A stretch of 64,000 nt of DNA from Phyllobacteriaceae bacterium (lineage in GTDB: Bacteria; Pseudomonadota; Alphaproteobacteria; Rhizobiales; Rhizobiaceae), in the NCBI GenBank assembly GCA_024742765.1, contig JANSXT010000018.1:24166-88165 (forward strand), given 5' to 3'. Position 1 is the first letter of the stretch. Each line of letters starts with the position of its first letter. The position numbers were made by a program, and so were the translations under genes. This document shows positions 36,390 to 45,705 of the stretch, piece after piece. A model generated the notes under the pieces. It was given only the letters and a program-made list of their open reading frames with translations. It was not told where the DNA came from and did not search any database.

Positions 36390-38837
36390 TCAGGCGTCGA
36401 GCTTGACCGAGCGAAGCCTGAGCGCATTGGAGATGACGGATACGGACGACAGGCTCATCGCGGCCGCGGCGATCATCGGCGACAGGAGCACGCCGAAAAC
36501 CGGATAGAGCACGCCCGCCGCCACTGGCACGCCGGCGGAATTGTATACAAAGGCGAAGAACAGGTTCTGCTTGATGTTGCGGAGCGTCGCCTCGGCCAGC
36601 CTGCGGGCGCGCACGATGCCACCAATGTCGCCCTTCAAAAGCGTGATGCCGGCGCTCTCGACCGCCACATCGGCGCCGGTGCCCATCGCAATGCCCACTT
36701 CGGCGGCAGCCAGCGCCGGGGCGTCATTGACCCCGTCGCCGGCCATCGCAACCTTGCGCCCTTGCGCATGCAGTTCGTCAACCAGCGCCTTTTTGTCTTC
36801 GGGCAAAACGCCGGCGCGCACCTCGTCGATCCCCAGTTGTGAAGCGACGGCTTGCGCGGTGCGTTCATTGTCACCGGTCGCCATGATGATGCGCAACCCG
36901 GCTTCATGCAGCGCCGCAATGGCCTGACCCGCATTGGCCTTGACGGGATCGGAGACCGCAACCAGCCCTGCAAGCCGGCCATTGATGGCAATGAACATCG
37001 CCGTCTTGCCGTCGGCGCGCAGCGCATCGGCCTCATCGTCGGCACTGGCGTGGTCGACGCCGGCCAGATCCATCATTGCGGCGTTGCCGAGTGCGATCGC
37101 CATCCCGTCGGATGTGCCATGGACACCCTTGCCGGTGACCGCTTCAAAGTTCGACACCGTTGCGGCGGCGATCTCCCGTTCCGCGACGCCGGCGACGATC
37201 GCCTCGGCCAGCGGATGTTCGGACGCTGCCTCAAGCCCGCGCACTAGCGCCAACATATGTGCTTCATCGGTGCCGCCGAACACGATCACATCGGTCAGCG
37301 TCGGCTTGCCCTCGGTCAGCGTGCCGGTCTTGTCGACCACCAGCGTATCGACCCGCGCCATCCGTTCGAGCGCCTCGGCATCCTTGATCAGAACGCCGGC
37401 ATGGGCACCGCGGCCCGTCGCGGTCATGATCGACATGGGTGTCGCCAATCCAAGCGCGCAGGGACAGGCGATGATCAGCACCGACACTGCCGACAGGATC
37501 GCGAACACGAAGGCCGGTTCGGGCCCAACCAAGAGCCAGACGAAAAAGGCCAGAACGGCGATGATGACGACCGTGGGCACAAAATAGGACGCAACGCGGT
37601 CGGCCAATCCCTGGATTGGCGCGCGCGACCGCTGCGCCGAGGACACCATGGCGACGATCCGCGCCAGCATGGTTTCATCGCCCACGCGCGCCGCTTCGAT
37701 CACCAGCGAGCCGTTCCCGTTGATCGTTCCACCGGTGACCGTATCGCCGGCGGCTTTTTCGACCGGCAGCGGCTCGCCGGTCAGCATGCTTTCATCGACG
37801 CTGGTCGCCCCTTCGAGAACGACCGCATCGACGGGCACCGCTTCGCCCGGCCGCACGCGCAGCCGGTCGCCTTCGATGATGTTGTCGAGCGGCGCATCAT
37901 ATTCGTCGCCCTCGGGAGTGATGCGCCGCGCCGTTTTGGGCGCAAGGTTCAGCAACGCGCGAATGGCGTCGCCCGTGCGCTCGCGGGCGCGCAGCTCCAG
38001 CACCTGGCCGACAAAGACCAACGCCACGATCACCACCGCCGCCTCGTAATAGACCGGCATGTGCCCGCCCGGCATCTGCAGCCCGGCCGGAAACAGGCCC
38101 GGCAGGAAGGTCGCGACGACGGAATAGACATAGGCGGTGCCGACGCCGATCGCGATCAGCGTCCACATATTGAGGTTCCATGTGCGGATCGAGGCCCAGC
38201 CGCGATGGAAGAAAGGCTTCGCCGCCCACAGTATCACCGGCGTCGCGAGCAGAAACTCGATGAAGAGCGTCACCTGTTCGCCGAGCCACTGCCGGACCGG
38301 CAGGCCCAGCATCGGCCCCATGGTGAGAATCAACAGCGGAATCGCAGCGCCCGCGCTGACCCACATGCGTCGGCTGAAGTCGATCAGTTCGGTGTTCGGC
38401 CCTTCGGCGACGCCGCCCATCGGCTCCAGCGCCATCCCGCAGATCGGGCAGGTGCCGGGGCCTTCCTGCACGATCTCCGGGTCCATCGGGCACGTATAGA
38501 GCGTGTTCGGCGCGGCCGGCGGTTTCTTGCGGGCCTTGTTGCCCGACAGGTAGAACCAGGGGTCCGCTGCGAACTTGTCGCGGCACCCCTCAGAGCAGAA
38601 GTGGAACGTCCATTCCTTGTGCGCAAATGACGGTTTGCCGGCATCGACCGCCACCGACATGCCGCACACCGGATCGACGACCTTGCCGTCGACCGGTTCG
38701 GTCGCGGCCATGAGGATCGCGGCGCTGTCATCGGCGTGATCATGGGCCTTGCGGGCGTGCCCGCCGGCATGGTCATGGCCACCGCAGCACGCACCGTCAT
38801 GGGTGTGGTTATCGTCGGGCGCCCGGTCCATCGGCAT
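36390..38837 (-). CDS. copA: copper-exporting P1B-type ATPase with YHS and HMBD N-terminus
   Basis: An 815-residue heavy-metal pump. The His-rich N-terminus is followed by a YHS domain ([21 protein letters not shown]; residues 50-100) and a second Cys module ([21 protein letters not shown], 115-135). The usual HMA domains are missing. Then come eight helices, TGEPLPVEK, the Cu+ site C458-P-C460 in ACPCALG, phosphorylation site D502 in [10 protein letters not shown], and [23 protein letters not shown] and the module order indicate P1B-1 export of Cu+. A MerR/CueR-type promoter stands directly upstream. SD AGGAG lies 5 bp before the ATG. Confidence 0.9.
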   Translation of the reverse strand: MPMDRAPDDNHTHDGACCGGHDHAGGHARKAHDHADDSAAILMAATEPVDGKVVDPVCGMSVAVDAGKPSFAHKEWTFHFCSEGCRDKFAADPWFYLSGNKARKKPPAAPNTLYTCPMDPEIVQEGPGTCPICGMALEPMGGVAEGPNTELIDFSRRMWVSAGAAIPLLILTMGPMLGLPVRQWLGEQVTLFIEFLLATPVILWAAKPFFHRGWASIRTWNLNMWTLIAIGVGTAYVYSVVATFLPGLFPAGLQMPGGHMPVYYEAAVVIVALVFVGQVLELRARERTGDAIRALLNLAPKTARRITPEGDEYDAPLDNIIEGDRLRVRPGEAVPVDAVVLEGATSVDESMLTGEPLPVEKAAGDTVTGGTINGNGSLVIEAARVGDETMLARIVAMVSSAQRSRAPIQGLADRVASYFVPTVVIIAVLAFFVWLLVGPEPAFVFAILSAVSVLIIACPCALGLATPMSIMTATGRGAHAGVLIKDAEALERMARVDTLVVDKTGTLTEGKPTLTDVIVFGGTDEAHMLALVRGLEAASEHPLAEAIVAGVAEREIAAATVSNFEAVTGKGVHGTSDGMAIALGNAAMMDLAGVDHASADDEADALRADGKTAMFIAINGRLAGLVAVSDPVKANAGQAIAALHEAGLRIIMATGDNERTAQAVASQLGIDEVRAGVLPEDKKALVDELHAQGRKVAMAGDGVNDAPALAAAEVGIAMGTGADVAVESAGITLLKGDIGGIVRARRLAEATLRNIKQNLFFAFVYNSAGVPVAAGVLYPVFGVLLSPMIAAAAMSLSSVSVISNALRLRSVKLDA

Positions 38838-38861
38838 ATCTCTCCTGCGTTCGAGAACCGG

Positions 38862-38892
38862 ATGTAGGGCTTCCAGTCACAGGAAGGTCAAG
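38862..38892 (-). promoter_or_regulatory. CueR/MerR-type copper promoter of copA
   Basis: Read on the minus strand: -35 CTTGAC (38892-38887), a 19-bp spacer, and -10 CTACAT (38867-38862). The two hexamers match the alphaproteobacterial consensus CTTGAC/CTATAT in 11 of 12 bases, but the spacer is 19 bp and not 17, the hallmark of MerR-family activated promoters. Within it is the dyad CTTCC-N7-GGAAG, as in the E. coli copA promoter. A transcript would start about 15 bp before the copA ATG. No cueR gene is in the window. Confidence 0.75.
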
Positions 38893-39002
38893 GGCGTTCG
38901 CAGCACCATGCGACAAGACCGACAAGGCGGCTGACCGGTCGCGAAAACGGGCGCTCAGGCCGATGGATTTCGGCACCCGCATATTGTATTTGACATGCCG
39001 TC

Positions 39003-39079
<77 letters not shown>

Positions 39080-39101
39080 CCGGCGCGTCGAAACCCTTGC
39101 C

Positions 39102-40898
39102 TCAGCCCGCCCGGGCGGATGACAGCGCGCACAACGCCTGGTGCTGGCTCAAAAAGACCTCGCCGGTCAGCGCATCGAGGAAATGGCTGCGCTTGAGCCG
39201 GTCCATCACCGGGCCCTTTACCTCGGTGAGATGGAATTTGACACCCAGCGCTTCGAGCCGTTCATTGATCGCCTCCAGCGATTCAAGCGCGCTCATGTCG
39301 ATCGCGTTGACCGCCGGGCAGGCGAGGACGACGTGTCGCAACTCGGGATGGTCGGCGACCATCGCGTAGAGCTTGTCTTCGAGATAGCGCGCATTGGCAA
39401 AGTAAAGGCTCTCATCGACGCGAAGCTGCAATATGTGCGGGTCGGTGATCACATCGTGCCGGAGGACGTTGCGATAATGCTCGGTGCCCGGCACCTGGCC
39501 GATCACCGCCATGTGCGGCTTGGACGTCTTGTAGAGATGGATCAGCACGGACAGCAGCACGCCGGCGGTCACGCCCGCCTCGACGCCGATCACCAGTGTC
39601 ACCAGAACCGTGGCGGCAACCGCGACGAAATCGGCCTTCGAATAGACCCAGGCCGTCCGGAAGATCGAGAAATCGACCAGGCTGAGAACGGCGACGATGA
39701 TCGTGGCGGCAAGCGTCGCCTGCGGCAGAAAGGCGATGAAGGGCGTGATCGTCAGCGAGGCGATGGCAAGACCGATCGCCGTGAAGGCGCCGGCGGCGGG
39801 CGTCCGCGCACCCGCATCGAAATTGACGACCGAGCGGGCAAAGCCACCGGTGACGGGATAGCCGCCGGTCATGCCGGCGCCCATGTTCGCCATGCCAAGC
39901 CCGATCAGTTCCTGATCGGGGTCGATCCGCTGGCGGCGCTTGGCGGCCAGCGTCTGGGCGACGGACACCGATTCGACAAAGCCGATCACAGAGATCAGCA
40001 GCGCCGGGCCGGCCAGCGCCAACCACAGATCGGGGGAGAAAGAGGGCTGGGTCATTGGCGGCAGGCCGCGCGGCACGTCGCCGACGAGCTTGACGCCCGC
40101 CTCTCCGAGGTTCCAGCGCCAGGCGAGAAAGGCGGTCAGCGCGACGGCGAAGACCGGTCCGGTGCGTGCCAGATGACCGGCCAGACGCTCTGCTATGCCG
40201 ATGCGGACGAGAAGCGGCTTCAGCCCGCCACGCACCCAGAACAGGAACGCGGTCGCACTGATCCCGATGGCAAGCGTGACCCAGTTGGTCGCGCCCAGAT
40301 CGGCAAAAAGGCTCCCGAGAATCTCCGGCAGCGTGTGGCCGTGCGCGTTGACGCCCAAAAGGTGCTTGAGCTGCGACCCGGCGATCAGGATGCCGGATGC
40401 GGTGATGAAGCCGGCAATAACCGGATGCGACAGGAAGTTGGCGACGAAACCGAGACGCAAAAGCCCCATCGCGACCAGAAGCGCGCCGGACATGAAAGCC
40501 AGCGTCAGCGCCGCGATGATGTAGTCGGACGAGCCGGGCTCGGCGATCTTGCCGATCGCTGCCGCGGTCATCAGCGACACGACCGCAACCGGGCCGACGG
40601 CGAGCGCGCGCGACGTGCCGAACAGCGCGTAGAGGATGATCGGCACGATCGAGGCATAAAGCCCGGCTTCGGGCGGCAGGCCCGCCAACAGCGCATAGGC
40701 CAGCGATTGCGGGATCAGCATGATGGTGACGATCACCGCAGCGACCAAATCGCCGGTCAGGGTCTCGCCGTCATAGCCGCGCCCCCAATCGAGCACGGGC
40801 AGGTAGCGGCGCAACGAACTGTCGGGCTTGCGCATGGTGCGGGCTTTCTTGCGGATAGCAGGCCGCGGGCGGCCCGGACGCAGGGTCCGGTCCGTCAT
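39102..40898 (-). CDS. SulP-family anion transporter with STAS domain
   Basis: A 598-residue inner-membrane carrier. Residues 40-440 make about twelve helices with IPQSLAYALLAGLPPEAGLYASIVPIILYALFGTSRALAVGPVAVVSLM, the SulP signature; residues 465-580 are a cytoplasmic STAS domain. SulP proteins carry sulfate, bicarbonate or related anions. The gene is 9 bp behind the persulfide-dioxygenase-like gene and is the last of the bigR-linked operon. Export or exchange of sulfite or sulfate made from sulfide is therefore a plausible job. The first ATG is used; an internal start at 40835 (MRKPDSSL) would also fit. Confidence 0.85.
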   Translation of the reverse strand: MTDRTLRPGRPRPAIRKKARTMRKPDSSLRRYLPVLDWGRGYDGETLTGDLVAAVIVTIMLIPQSLAYALLAGLPPEAGLYASIVPIILYALFGTSRALAVGPVAVVSLMTAAAIGKIAEPGSSDYIIAALTLAFMSGALLVAMGLLRLGFVANFLSHPVIAGFITASGILIAGSQLKHLLGVNAHGHTLPEILGSLFADLGATNWVTLAIGISATAFLFWVRGGLKPLLVRIGIAERLAGHLARTGPVFAVALTAFLAWRWNLGEAGVKLVGDVPRGLPPMTQPSFSPDLWLALAGPALLISVIGFVESVSVAQTLAAKRRQRIDPDQELIGLGMANMGAGMTGGYPVTGGFARSVVNFDAGARTPAAGAFTAIGLAIASLTITPFIAFLPQATLAATIIVAVLSLVDFSIFRTAWVYSKADFVAVAATVLVTLVIGVEAGVTAGVLLSVLIHLYKTSKPHMAVIGQVPGTEHYRNVLRHDVITDPHILQLRVDESLYFANARYLEDKLYAMVADHPELRHVVLACPAVNAIDMSALESLEAINERLEALGVKFHLTEVKGPVMDRLKRSHFLDALTGEVFLSQHQALCALSSARAG

Positions 40899-40907
40899 GC
40901 AATGCGG

Positions 40908-41795
40908 TCAGAGCTTGTTGATCGGCACTTTCAGCATCGGGTTGCCGTCATCGTCCTGGGGCACCTCGCCGGCACGCATGTTCACCTGGAGCGACGGGAT
41001 GATCAGCTTGGGCATGTCGAGCGTTTCGTCGCGCGCGGTGCGCATGGCGACGAATTCGTCGCGGCTCTTGCCGGCGCCCACATGGATGTTGTGGGCCTTT
41101 TCTTCGGCAACCGTGGTCTCCCATTTGATGTCGCGGCCGTTCGGCCCGTAATCGTGACACATGAACAGACGCGTCGCCTCCGGCAGCGCCAGAACGCGCT
41201 GGATGGAGTCGTAGAGCACGCCCGCATCGCCGCCAGGGAAGTCGGCGCGGGCCGATCCGCCATCGGGCATGAACAGCGTGTCGCCGACAAAGGCCGCATC
41301 GCCGATCACATGGGTCTGGCAGGCCGGCGTGTGGCCGGGTGTCGCCATCACATGGGCGGTCATCGCGCCGACTTGATAAGTGTCGCCGTCGGCGAACAGG
41401 CGGTCGAACTGCGAGCCGTCACGTTGGAACTCGGTGCCCTCGTTGAACACCTTGCCGAACGTGTCCTGAACGATGGTGATCTGGTCGCCAATGCCGATCT
41501 TGCCGCCGAGCTTTTCCTGAAGGTAAGGCGCCGCCGACAGATGGTCCGCATGGACATGGGTCTCGATGATCCATTCGACGGTCAGGCCGTTGGCCGTGAC
41601 ATGATCGATGATCTTGTCGGCGCTTTCATAGGACAGCCGGCCCGCCGCATAGTCGATGTCGAGCACCGAATCGACGATCGCGCAGGCCTGGCTCGCCGGG
41701 TCCTTGACGACATAGGAAATCGTGTTGGTCTGCGGATCGAAGAAGGCCGTGACCTCCGGTTTGACCTGCATGTCGGGCTGGAACTGAAGCGTCAT
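40908..41795 (-). CDS. blh: Blh-like MBL-fold hydrolase, probable persulfide dioxygenase
   Basis: A 295-residue metallo-beta-lactamase-fold protein. Metal ligands: ETHVHADHLSAAPYLQEKLGG near residue 77, PGHTPACQTHVIGDAAFVGDTLF, and CHDYGPNGRDIKWETTVAEEKAHN. ARADFPGGDAGVLYDSIQRVL and IKWETTVAEEKAHNIHV are typical of ETHE1/Blh sulfur dioxygenases, which oxidise glutathione persulfide to sulfite using a single iron. It lacks the C-terminal rhodanese domain found in some Blh proteins. Position between pmp transporters and SulP, under BigR, supports the sulfur role. Confidence 0.87.
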   Translation of the reverse strand: MTLQFQPDMQVKPEVTAFFDPQTNTISYVVKDPASQACAIVDSVLDIDYAAGRLSYESADKIIDHVTANGLTVEWIIETHVHADHLSAAPYLQEKLGGKIGIGDQITIVQDTFGKVFNEGTEFQRDGSQFDRLFADGDTYQVGAMTAHVMATPGHTPACQTHVIGDAAFVGDTLFMPDGGSARADFPGGDAGVLYDSIQRVLALPEATRLFMCHDYGPNGRDIKWETTVAEEKAHNIHVGAGKSRDEFVAMRTARDETLDMPKLIIPSLQVNMRAGEVPQDDDGNPMLKVPINKL

Positions 41796-41814
41796 TTTGA
41801 ACTCCTTTCGCCAA

Positions 41815-42252
41815 TCAGGCAGATGCGGGTTTGTCGATCATCGCGCTGAGCGCGGTGCGGGCGAGAACGATGCCGGCGGCCATTGCGATGACGAAGACAG
41901 GCACGGCCGGTTGGCCCAGGCCGAGCGCCGGGATGGCGCCGCCCGGGCAGAAGCCGGAAATGCCCCAGCCGACGCCGAACAGGGCGGAACCGCCGATCAG
42001 CCGCACATCGAGATCGGTGCGCGTGGGCAGGGAATAGCTCTTGGCGAACAGCGGCTGGGCGCGTGCGCCGAAGACGATGCGGTAGCCGATCGCCGTTGTG
42101 ACCAGCGCGCCGCCCATCACGAAGATGAGGCTCGGGTCCCAGGTGCCGGCGACATCGAAGAAATTGATCACCTTGGCGGGGTTGGCCATGCCGGAAATGG
42201 CGATGCCAAGGCCGAAGACGGCGCCGATGAGAAGGGCTGAAACGATATGCAT
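41815..42252 (-). CDS. YeeE/YedE sulfur transporter subunit (PmpB-like)
   Basis: A 145-residue membrane protein with four helices and the sulfur-transport motif GWGISGFCPGGAIPALG, whose cysteine would pass the sulfur compound through the pore. GMANPAKVINFFDVAGTWDPSLIFVMGGALV is the usual first half. It starts 2 bp after the end of the partner gene at 42255; the two half-size proteins together make up one YeeE/YedE transporter. Probable role: movement of sulfide, thiosulfate or a related compound. Confidence 0.86.
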   Translation of the reverse strand: MHIVSALLIGAVFGLGIAISGMANPAKVINFFDVAGTWDPSLIFVMGGALVTTAIGYRIVFGARAQPLFAKSYSLPTRTDLDVRLIGGSALFGVGWGISGFCPGGAIPALGLGQPAVPVFVIAMAAGIVLARTALSAMIDKPASA

Positions 42253-42254
42253 GA

Positions 42255-42689
42255 TCAGGCAACTCCGACCGAAAGGACATGACGCATGACATAGACGGTG
42301 ATCCCCGTCGTGATCATGAAGGTGATGGTGGCGACGATCGAGCGCGGCGACAGGCGCGCCATGCCGCAAACGCCGTGGCCCGATGTGCAGCCCGAGCCGA
42401 AATGAACGCCGATGCCCACGATCACGCCGCCGAGGACCATCGCCCAGACCGGCACGGGAACCGCGAACGGCACCGATCCGCCGGCGATGAGATAAAGGGC
42501 CGGCGCGATGATGGCACCCGCCAGAAACGCGGCGCGCCACTGCCAGTCGCTGCCAACGGGCGGCAGGACGCCCGCCAGAATGCCTGTCATTCCGGCGATG
42601 CGGCCGTGCAGTGCCATCAGCGCGATGGCGGCGACGCCGATCAGAATGCCGCCGAACAGCGACATGAAGGGTGTGAATTCGGTGGCCAT
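42255..42689 (-). CDS. YeeE/YedE sulfur transporter subunit (PmpA-like)
   Basis: A 144-residue membrane protein, first gene of the BigR-controlled operon. It has four helices and the motif [23 protein letters not shown], whose two cysteines are conserved in the family. ATG at 42689 is chosen because the upstream in-frame codons lie in the divergent promoter. It pairs with the gene at 41815-42252. Confidence 0.86.
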   Translation of the reverse strand: MATEFTPFMSLFGGILIGVAAIALMALHGRIAGMTGILAGVLPPVGSDWQWRAAFLAGAIIAPALYLIAGGSVPFAVPVPVWAMVLGGVIVGIGVHFGSGCTSGHGVCGMARLSPRSIVATITFMITTGITVYVMRHVLSVGVA

Positions 42690-42748
42690 AAAGCTTTCCT
42701 TGATCCCAACCGGTTGCACGGGGCTTTCCGCCCCTTTTGGCGGCCTGA

Positions 42749-42799
42749 CTTGCGCCGCGATGATGCGATAGTTATATTCTTGTCAGTTAATATTCAAGA
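42749..42799. promoter_or_regulatory. overlapping divergent promoters with BigR-type operator
   Basis: For bigR (plus): CTTGCG (42749-42754), 18 bp, TATATT (42773-42778). For the pmp operon (minus): CTTGAA (42798-42793), 16 bp, TATAAC (42776-42771). The -10 elements overlap on opposite strands. TATTC-N8-TAATA (42775-42792) and the dyad TCTTG-N12-CAAGA (42778-42799) cover both start regions, so one bound repressor would shut off both. From memory, the SqrR/BigR motif is TATTC-N8-GAATA, which this matches except for one base. Confidence 0.65.
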
Positions 42800-42810
42800 G
42801 GGCTTATATA

Positions 42811-43158
42811 ATGAACATGGATGAGCTCGAACCGCACATCGCCGAAGCGGCCAAGCTGATGGAAATGCTCTCCCAGCCGGTCCGGCTGCGCATCCTGTGC
42901 GCCCTGTCGGAACAGAAATGGAGCGTGGTCAAGCTGGCCGATGCGGTCAACCTGTCACAGCCGGCCATGTCGCACCATCTGCGCAAGCTGCGCGAGGCGG
43001 GCCTGGTCAAGACCGAGCGCGACGCGCAGACGATCTACTATTCGCTGCATGGCCGCGAGGTGACCGAGGTGCTCGCCGTGCTGCACGATCTTTACTGCCC
43101 CGACGGCATGGACGGCGAAGCCGCCGCGACCGGTCAGGAAACCCAGAAAGCCGAATAG
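42811..43158 (+). CDS. bigR: BigR/SqrR-type persulfide-sensing ArsR repressor
   Basis: A 115-residue ArsR-family repressor. Winged helix: MEMLSQPVRLRILCALSEQKWSVVKLADAVNLSQPAMSHHLRKLREAGLVKTERDAQTIYYSL. Cysteines at 30 and 96 (RILC and LYCPD) are 66 residues apart, the same spacing as the redox-active pair in BigR and SqrR, where persulfide links them with a sulfur bridge and releases DNA. Divergent from the pmp-blh-SulP operon with an operator between. The basis for the name is the cysteine pair plus gene context. Confidence 0.9.
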   Translation: MNMDELEPHIAEAAKLMEMLSQPVRLRILCALSEQKWSVVKLADAVNLSQPAMSHHLRKLREAGLVKTERDAQTIYYSLHGREVTEVLAVLHDLYCPDGMDGEAAATGQETQKAE

Positions 43159-43172
43159 ACAACGCCCCGCTT

Positions 43173-44336
43173 TCAGCGCGCCGGATTGGTTTCGGCGAGC
43201 TTCGCCCAGAAGCTGATGCCGGCCGGAATGATCTGGTCGTTGAAATCATATTCGGGGTGGTGCAGCCCGGCGCTGTCGCCATTGCCGATCATGATCATCG
43301 CGCCCGGCCTTGCATTGAGCATGTAGGAAAAATCCTCGCCGCCCATCATCGGCTTGATGTCGGTGGGCACGGTCCCCGCGCCGGTGATCTGCTCGGCCGC
43401 ATCGGCCGCAACCATGGTCTCTTCGGGATGGTTGACCGTCACCGGATAGCCGCGATGCCATTTGATATGGGCTTCGGCGCCGTGCGCCTCGCAGATCCCG
43501 TGCGCGATGGCATGCAACCGCTCTTCGCCCAGCTTGCGGATGTCCTCGTCGAGCGTCCGCACGGTTCCGGCCAGAACGGCCGTTTCAGGAATGACATTAT
43601 AGGCGGTGCCGGCGTTGAACTTGGTCACCGAGACGACGATCGAGCCGACCGGGTCGGTGTTGCGCGAGGCGATCGATTGCAGCGCCGTGACGATCTGCGC
43701 ACCGATGACGATCGGATCGATGCTCCTTTGCGGCATCGCCGCATGGCCGCCCTTGCCGGTCACCGTGATGGTGAATTCGTCGGTCGCCGCGCACAGCGCG
43801 CCCGGCCGGATGACGAACGCCCCCGCATCGACGCCCGGCATGTTGTGCATGCCGTAGACGCGGTCGATGCCGAACCGCTCCATCAGCCCGTCCTTGACCA
43901 TTTCGTTGCCGCCGCCGCCGCCCTCTTCGGCCGGCTGGAAGATGACCACCACCGTGCCGGCGAAATTGCGCGTTTCGGCGAGATATTTGGCAGCGCCGAG
44001 CAGCATCGACGTGTGTCCGTCATGGCCGCAGGCATGCATCTTGCCGGCAATGGTCGATTTGTGCGGCACGTCGGTCGCCTCGCGGATCGGCAGCGCATCC
44101 ATGTCCGCGCGCATGCCGATCGTCTCGCCCTCGCCGCGGTTGCCCTTGATGACGCCGACCACGCCGGTACGCCCGAGACCGGTCACCACCTCGTCGCAGC
44201 CGAACGCGCGCAACTTGTCGGTGACGAAGGCGGCCGTCTCGTGCACGTCGAACATCAGTTCGGGATGGGCATGCAGATGCCGGCGCCATCCACTGACTTC
44301 ATCCTGCAATTCGGCCGCACGGTTCAATAGGGGCAT
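43173..44336 (-). CDS. M20 family amidohydrolase (hippurate hydrolase-like)
   Basis: A 387-residue metal-dependent hydrolase removing acyl groups from N-acylated amino acids or similar. Metal and catalytic motifs: GMRADMDALPIREAT, MHACGHDGHTSMLLGAAKYL with the metal Cys and His, FQPAEEGGGGGNEMVKDGL with the catalytic Glu pair, and GLHHPEYDFND. A lid and dimerisation domain (ITVTGKGGHAAMPQRSIDPI) sits in the middle. The ATG at 44336 is the family start. Many paralogues with different substrates exist; this one is not specifically assignable. It converges on bigR and diverges from the D,D-carboxypeptidase gene. Confidence 0.86.
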   Translation of the reverse strand: MPLLNRAAELQDEVSGWRRHLHAHPELMFDVHETAAFVTDKLRAFGCDEVVTGLGRTGVVGVIKGNRGEGETIGMRADMDALPIREATDVPHKSTIAGKMHACGHDGHTSMLLGAAKYLAETRNFAGTVVVIFQPAEEGGGGGNEMVKDGLMERFGIDRVYGMHNMPGVDAGAFVIRPGALCAATDEFTITVTGKGGHAAMPQRSIDPIVIGAQIVTALQSIASRNTDPVGSIVVSVTKFNAGTAYNVIPETAVLAGTVRTLDEDIRKLGEERLHAIAHGICEAHGAEAHIKWHRGYPVTVNHPEETMVAADAAEQITGAGTVPTDIKPMMGGEDFSYMLNARPGAMIMIGNGDSAGLHHPEYDFNDQIIPAGISFWAKLAETNPAR

Positions 44337-44502
44337 GAAATCTCTCTCTGGATTGGGCCGGACCCTCACCGGTCCGTCACTCATCATATAGCGCGCTGCT
44401 CGCGCCGATGTCATCATTTGGCAGTTGCCATGACGGGGTCCGATTTGTTTGATGCGCCAAGATGCCGCGCGGTGAGCGGCGCAAACGGGCTGGCCGGGGA
44501 CG

Positions 44503-45696
44503 ATGATGATCAAACCAATGGAACGCAGGGCAATGCCGGCGTGGATCGCAGCCGCGCTGGCTCTGGCGCTTGGATTGCCAGGTGCCGCAAACGCGGCGCC
44601 TGCACTGGTCTTCGAACCGGCGACCGGCACCGTCCTGCATCATGAGCAGGCGCACGATCTGTGGAGCCCGGCCTCACTGACCAAGTTGATGACCGCCTAT
44701 GTCACCTTCCGCGCGCTCGATGCGGGTGAATTGACATTGCGCTCGCCGGTGCGCGTCACGGCCAACGCCGTCTCCACCCCGCCCAGCCGCATGGGCTATC
44801 CGTCCGGCTCGGTCATGACCATCGACAATGCGATCAAGATGGTGATCGTGCGCTCGGCCAACGACATCGCCGTGGCGCTCGGCGAAGCGGTGGCCGGCAG
44901 CGAGGCGGCGTTCGTTGCGCGTATGAACGAGGAAGCGGCGCGCCTTGGCATGACCAACACCAATTTCGTCAATCCGCACGGGCTGCACGACGAACAGCAA
45001 TATACGACGGCGCGCGACATGGCGGTGCTGGCCCGCGCGCTCAGGACTGAATTCGCCGACCGCGCCGACTATTTCTCCATCGAGGCGATCAGCTTCGGTG
45101 AGCAACTGATCCCGTCCTACAATCTGCTGCTCGGGCGTTTTGACGGCGCCGACGGCATGAAGACCGGGTTCGTCTGCGCATCGGGCTTCAACCTGATCGC
45201 ATCGGCCACGCGCGGCGGGCGCACGCTGGTCGCCGTGGTGATGGGCACCGAAAGCCAAAAGGAGCGCGCCGAAAAGAGCGCAACGCTGCTGCAGAACGGT
45301 TTCAGCGGCGCCGTGTCGGCCGGGGCCGTCGATCTCGACAGCGTTCCGGGCACTGATGCCGACGGCGTTCCCGCCGATCTGCGGCCGGTCGTGTGCACCG
45401 AAGAGGCCCGCGCCGCCCGCTGGGACGGACGCGATGTCGATGGCAACATTGTCTTCGACACCGACCTGATCGGCACGATGGACCGGGAGCCGCGCGCCGC
45501 GCGGGTCGGGCTCGGCGGCGCCGAGGGCGCGAGCATGACCGCGATCGTTCTCGGCGATGCGGCGATCGACGCCTATCCGGTTCCGGCACCGCGGCCCTAT
45601 CGGCCCTCTCTTGCCAGCGAAGCGGAGATGGAACGCTACCAGTTGCGTCCCGGCTTTGACGTGCCCGTGCCGCTCGACAGGCCCGAAAGCGGCTGA
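44503..45696 (+). CDS. D-alanyl-D-alanine carboxypeptidase (PBP5/6-type)
   Basis: A 397-residue periplasmic serine peptidase trimming the terminal D-Ala from peptidoglycan pentapeptides. A signal peptide ends around ANA. The active-site triad is S58-x-x-K61 in SLTK, S118-A-N, and K220-T-G. HGLHDEQQYTTARDMAVLARAL is a further family feature. The C-terminal 100 residues (after SGAVSAGAVD) are Pro/Ala-rich and unlike the usual PBP5 membrane anchor, so attachment to the membrane is uncertain. Confidence 0.88.
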   Translation: MMIKPMERRAMPAWIAAALALALGLPGAANAAPALVFEPATGTVLHHEQAHDLWSPASLTKLMTAYVTFRALDAGELTLRSPVRVTANAVSTPPSRMGYPSGSVMTIDNAIKMVIVRSANDIAVALGEAVAGSEAAFVARMNEEAARLGMTNTNFVNPHGLHDEQQYTTARDMAVLARALRTEFADRADYFSIEAISFGEQLIPSYNLLLGRFDGADGMKTGFVCASGFNLIASATRGGRTLVAVVMGTESQKERAEKSATLLQNGFSGAVSAGAVDLDSVPGTDADGVPADLRPVVCTEEARAARWDGRDVDGNIVFDTDLIGTMDREPRAARVGLGGAEGASMTAIVLGDAAIDAYPVPAPRPYRPSLASEAEMERYQLRPGFDVPVPLDRPESG

Positions 45697-45705
45697 CGAG
45701 CCCGG

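Noticed and set aside
39141..41849. Plus-strand open frame of 902 codons opposite SulP and Blh genes
   Set aside because: It is the shadow of two clear genes and has the Arg/Asp/Gly/His-rich composition of antisense frames.
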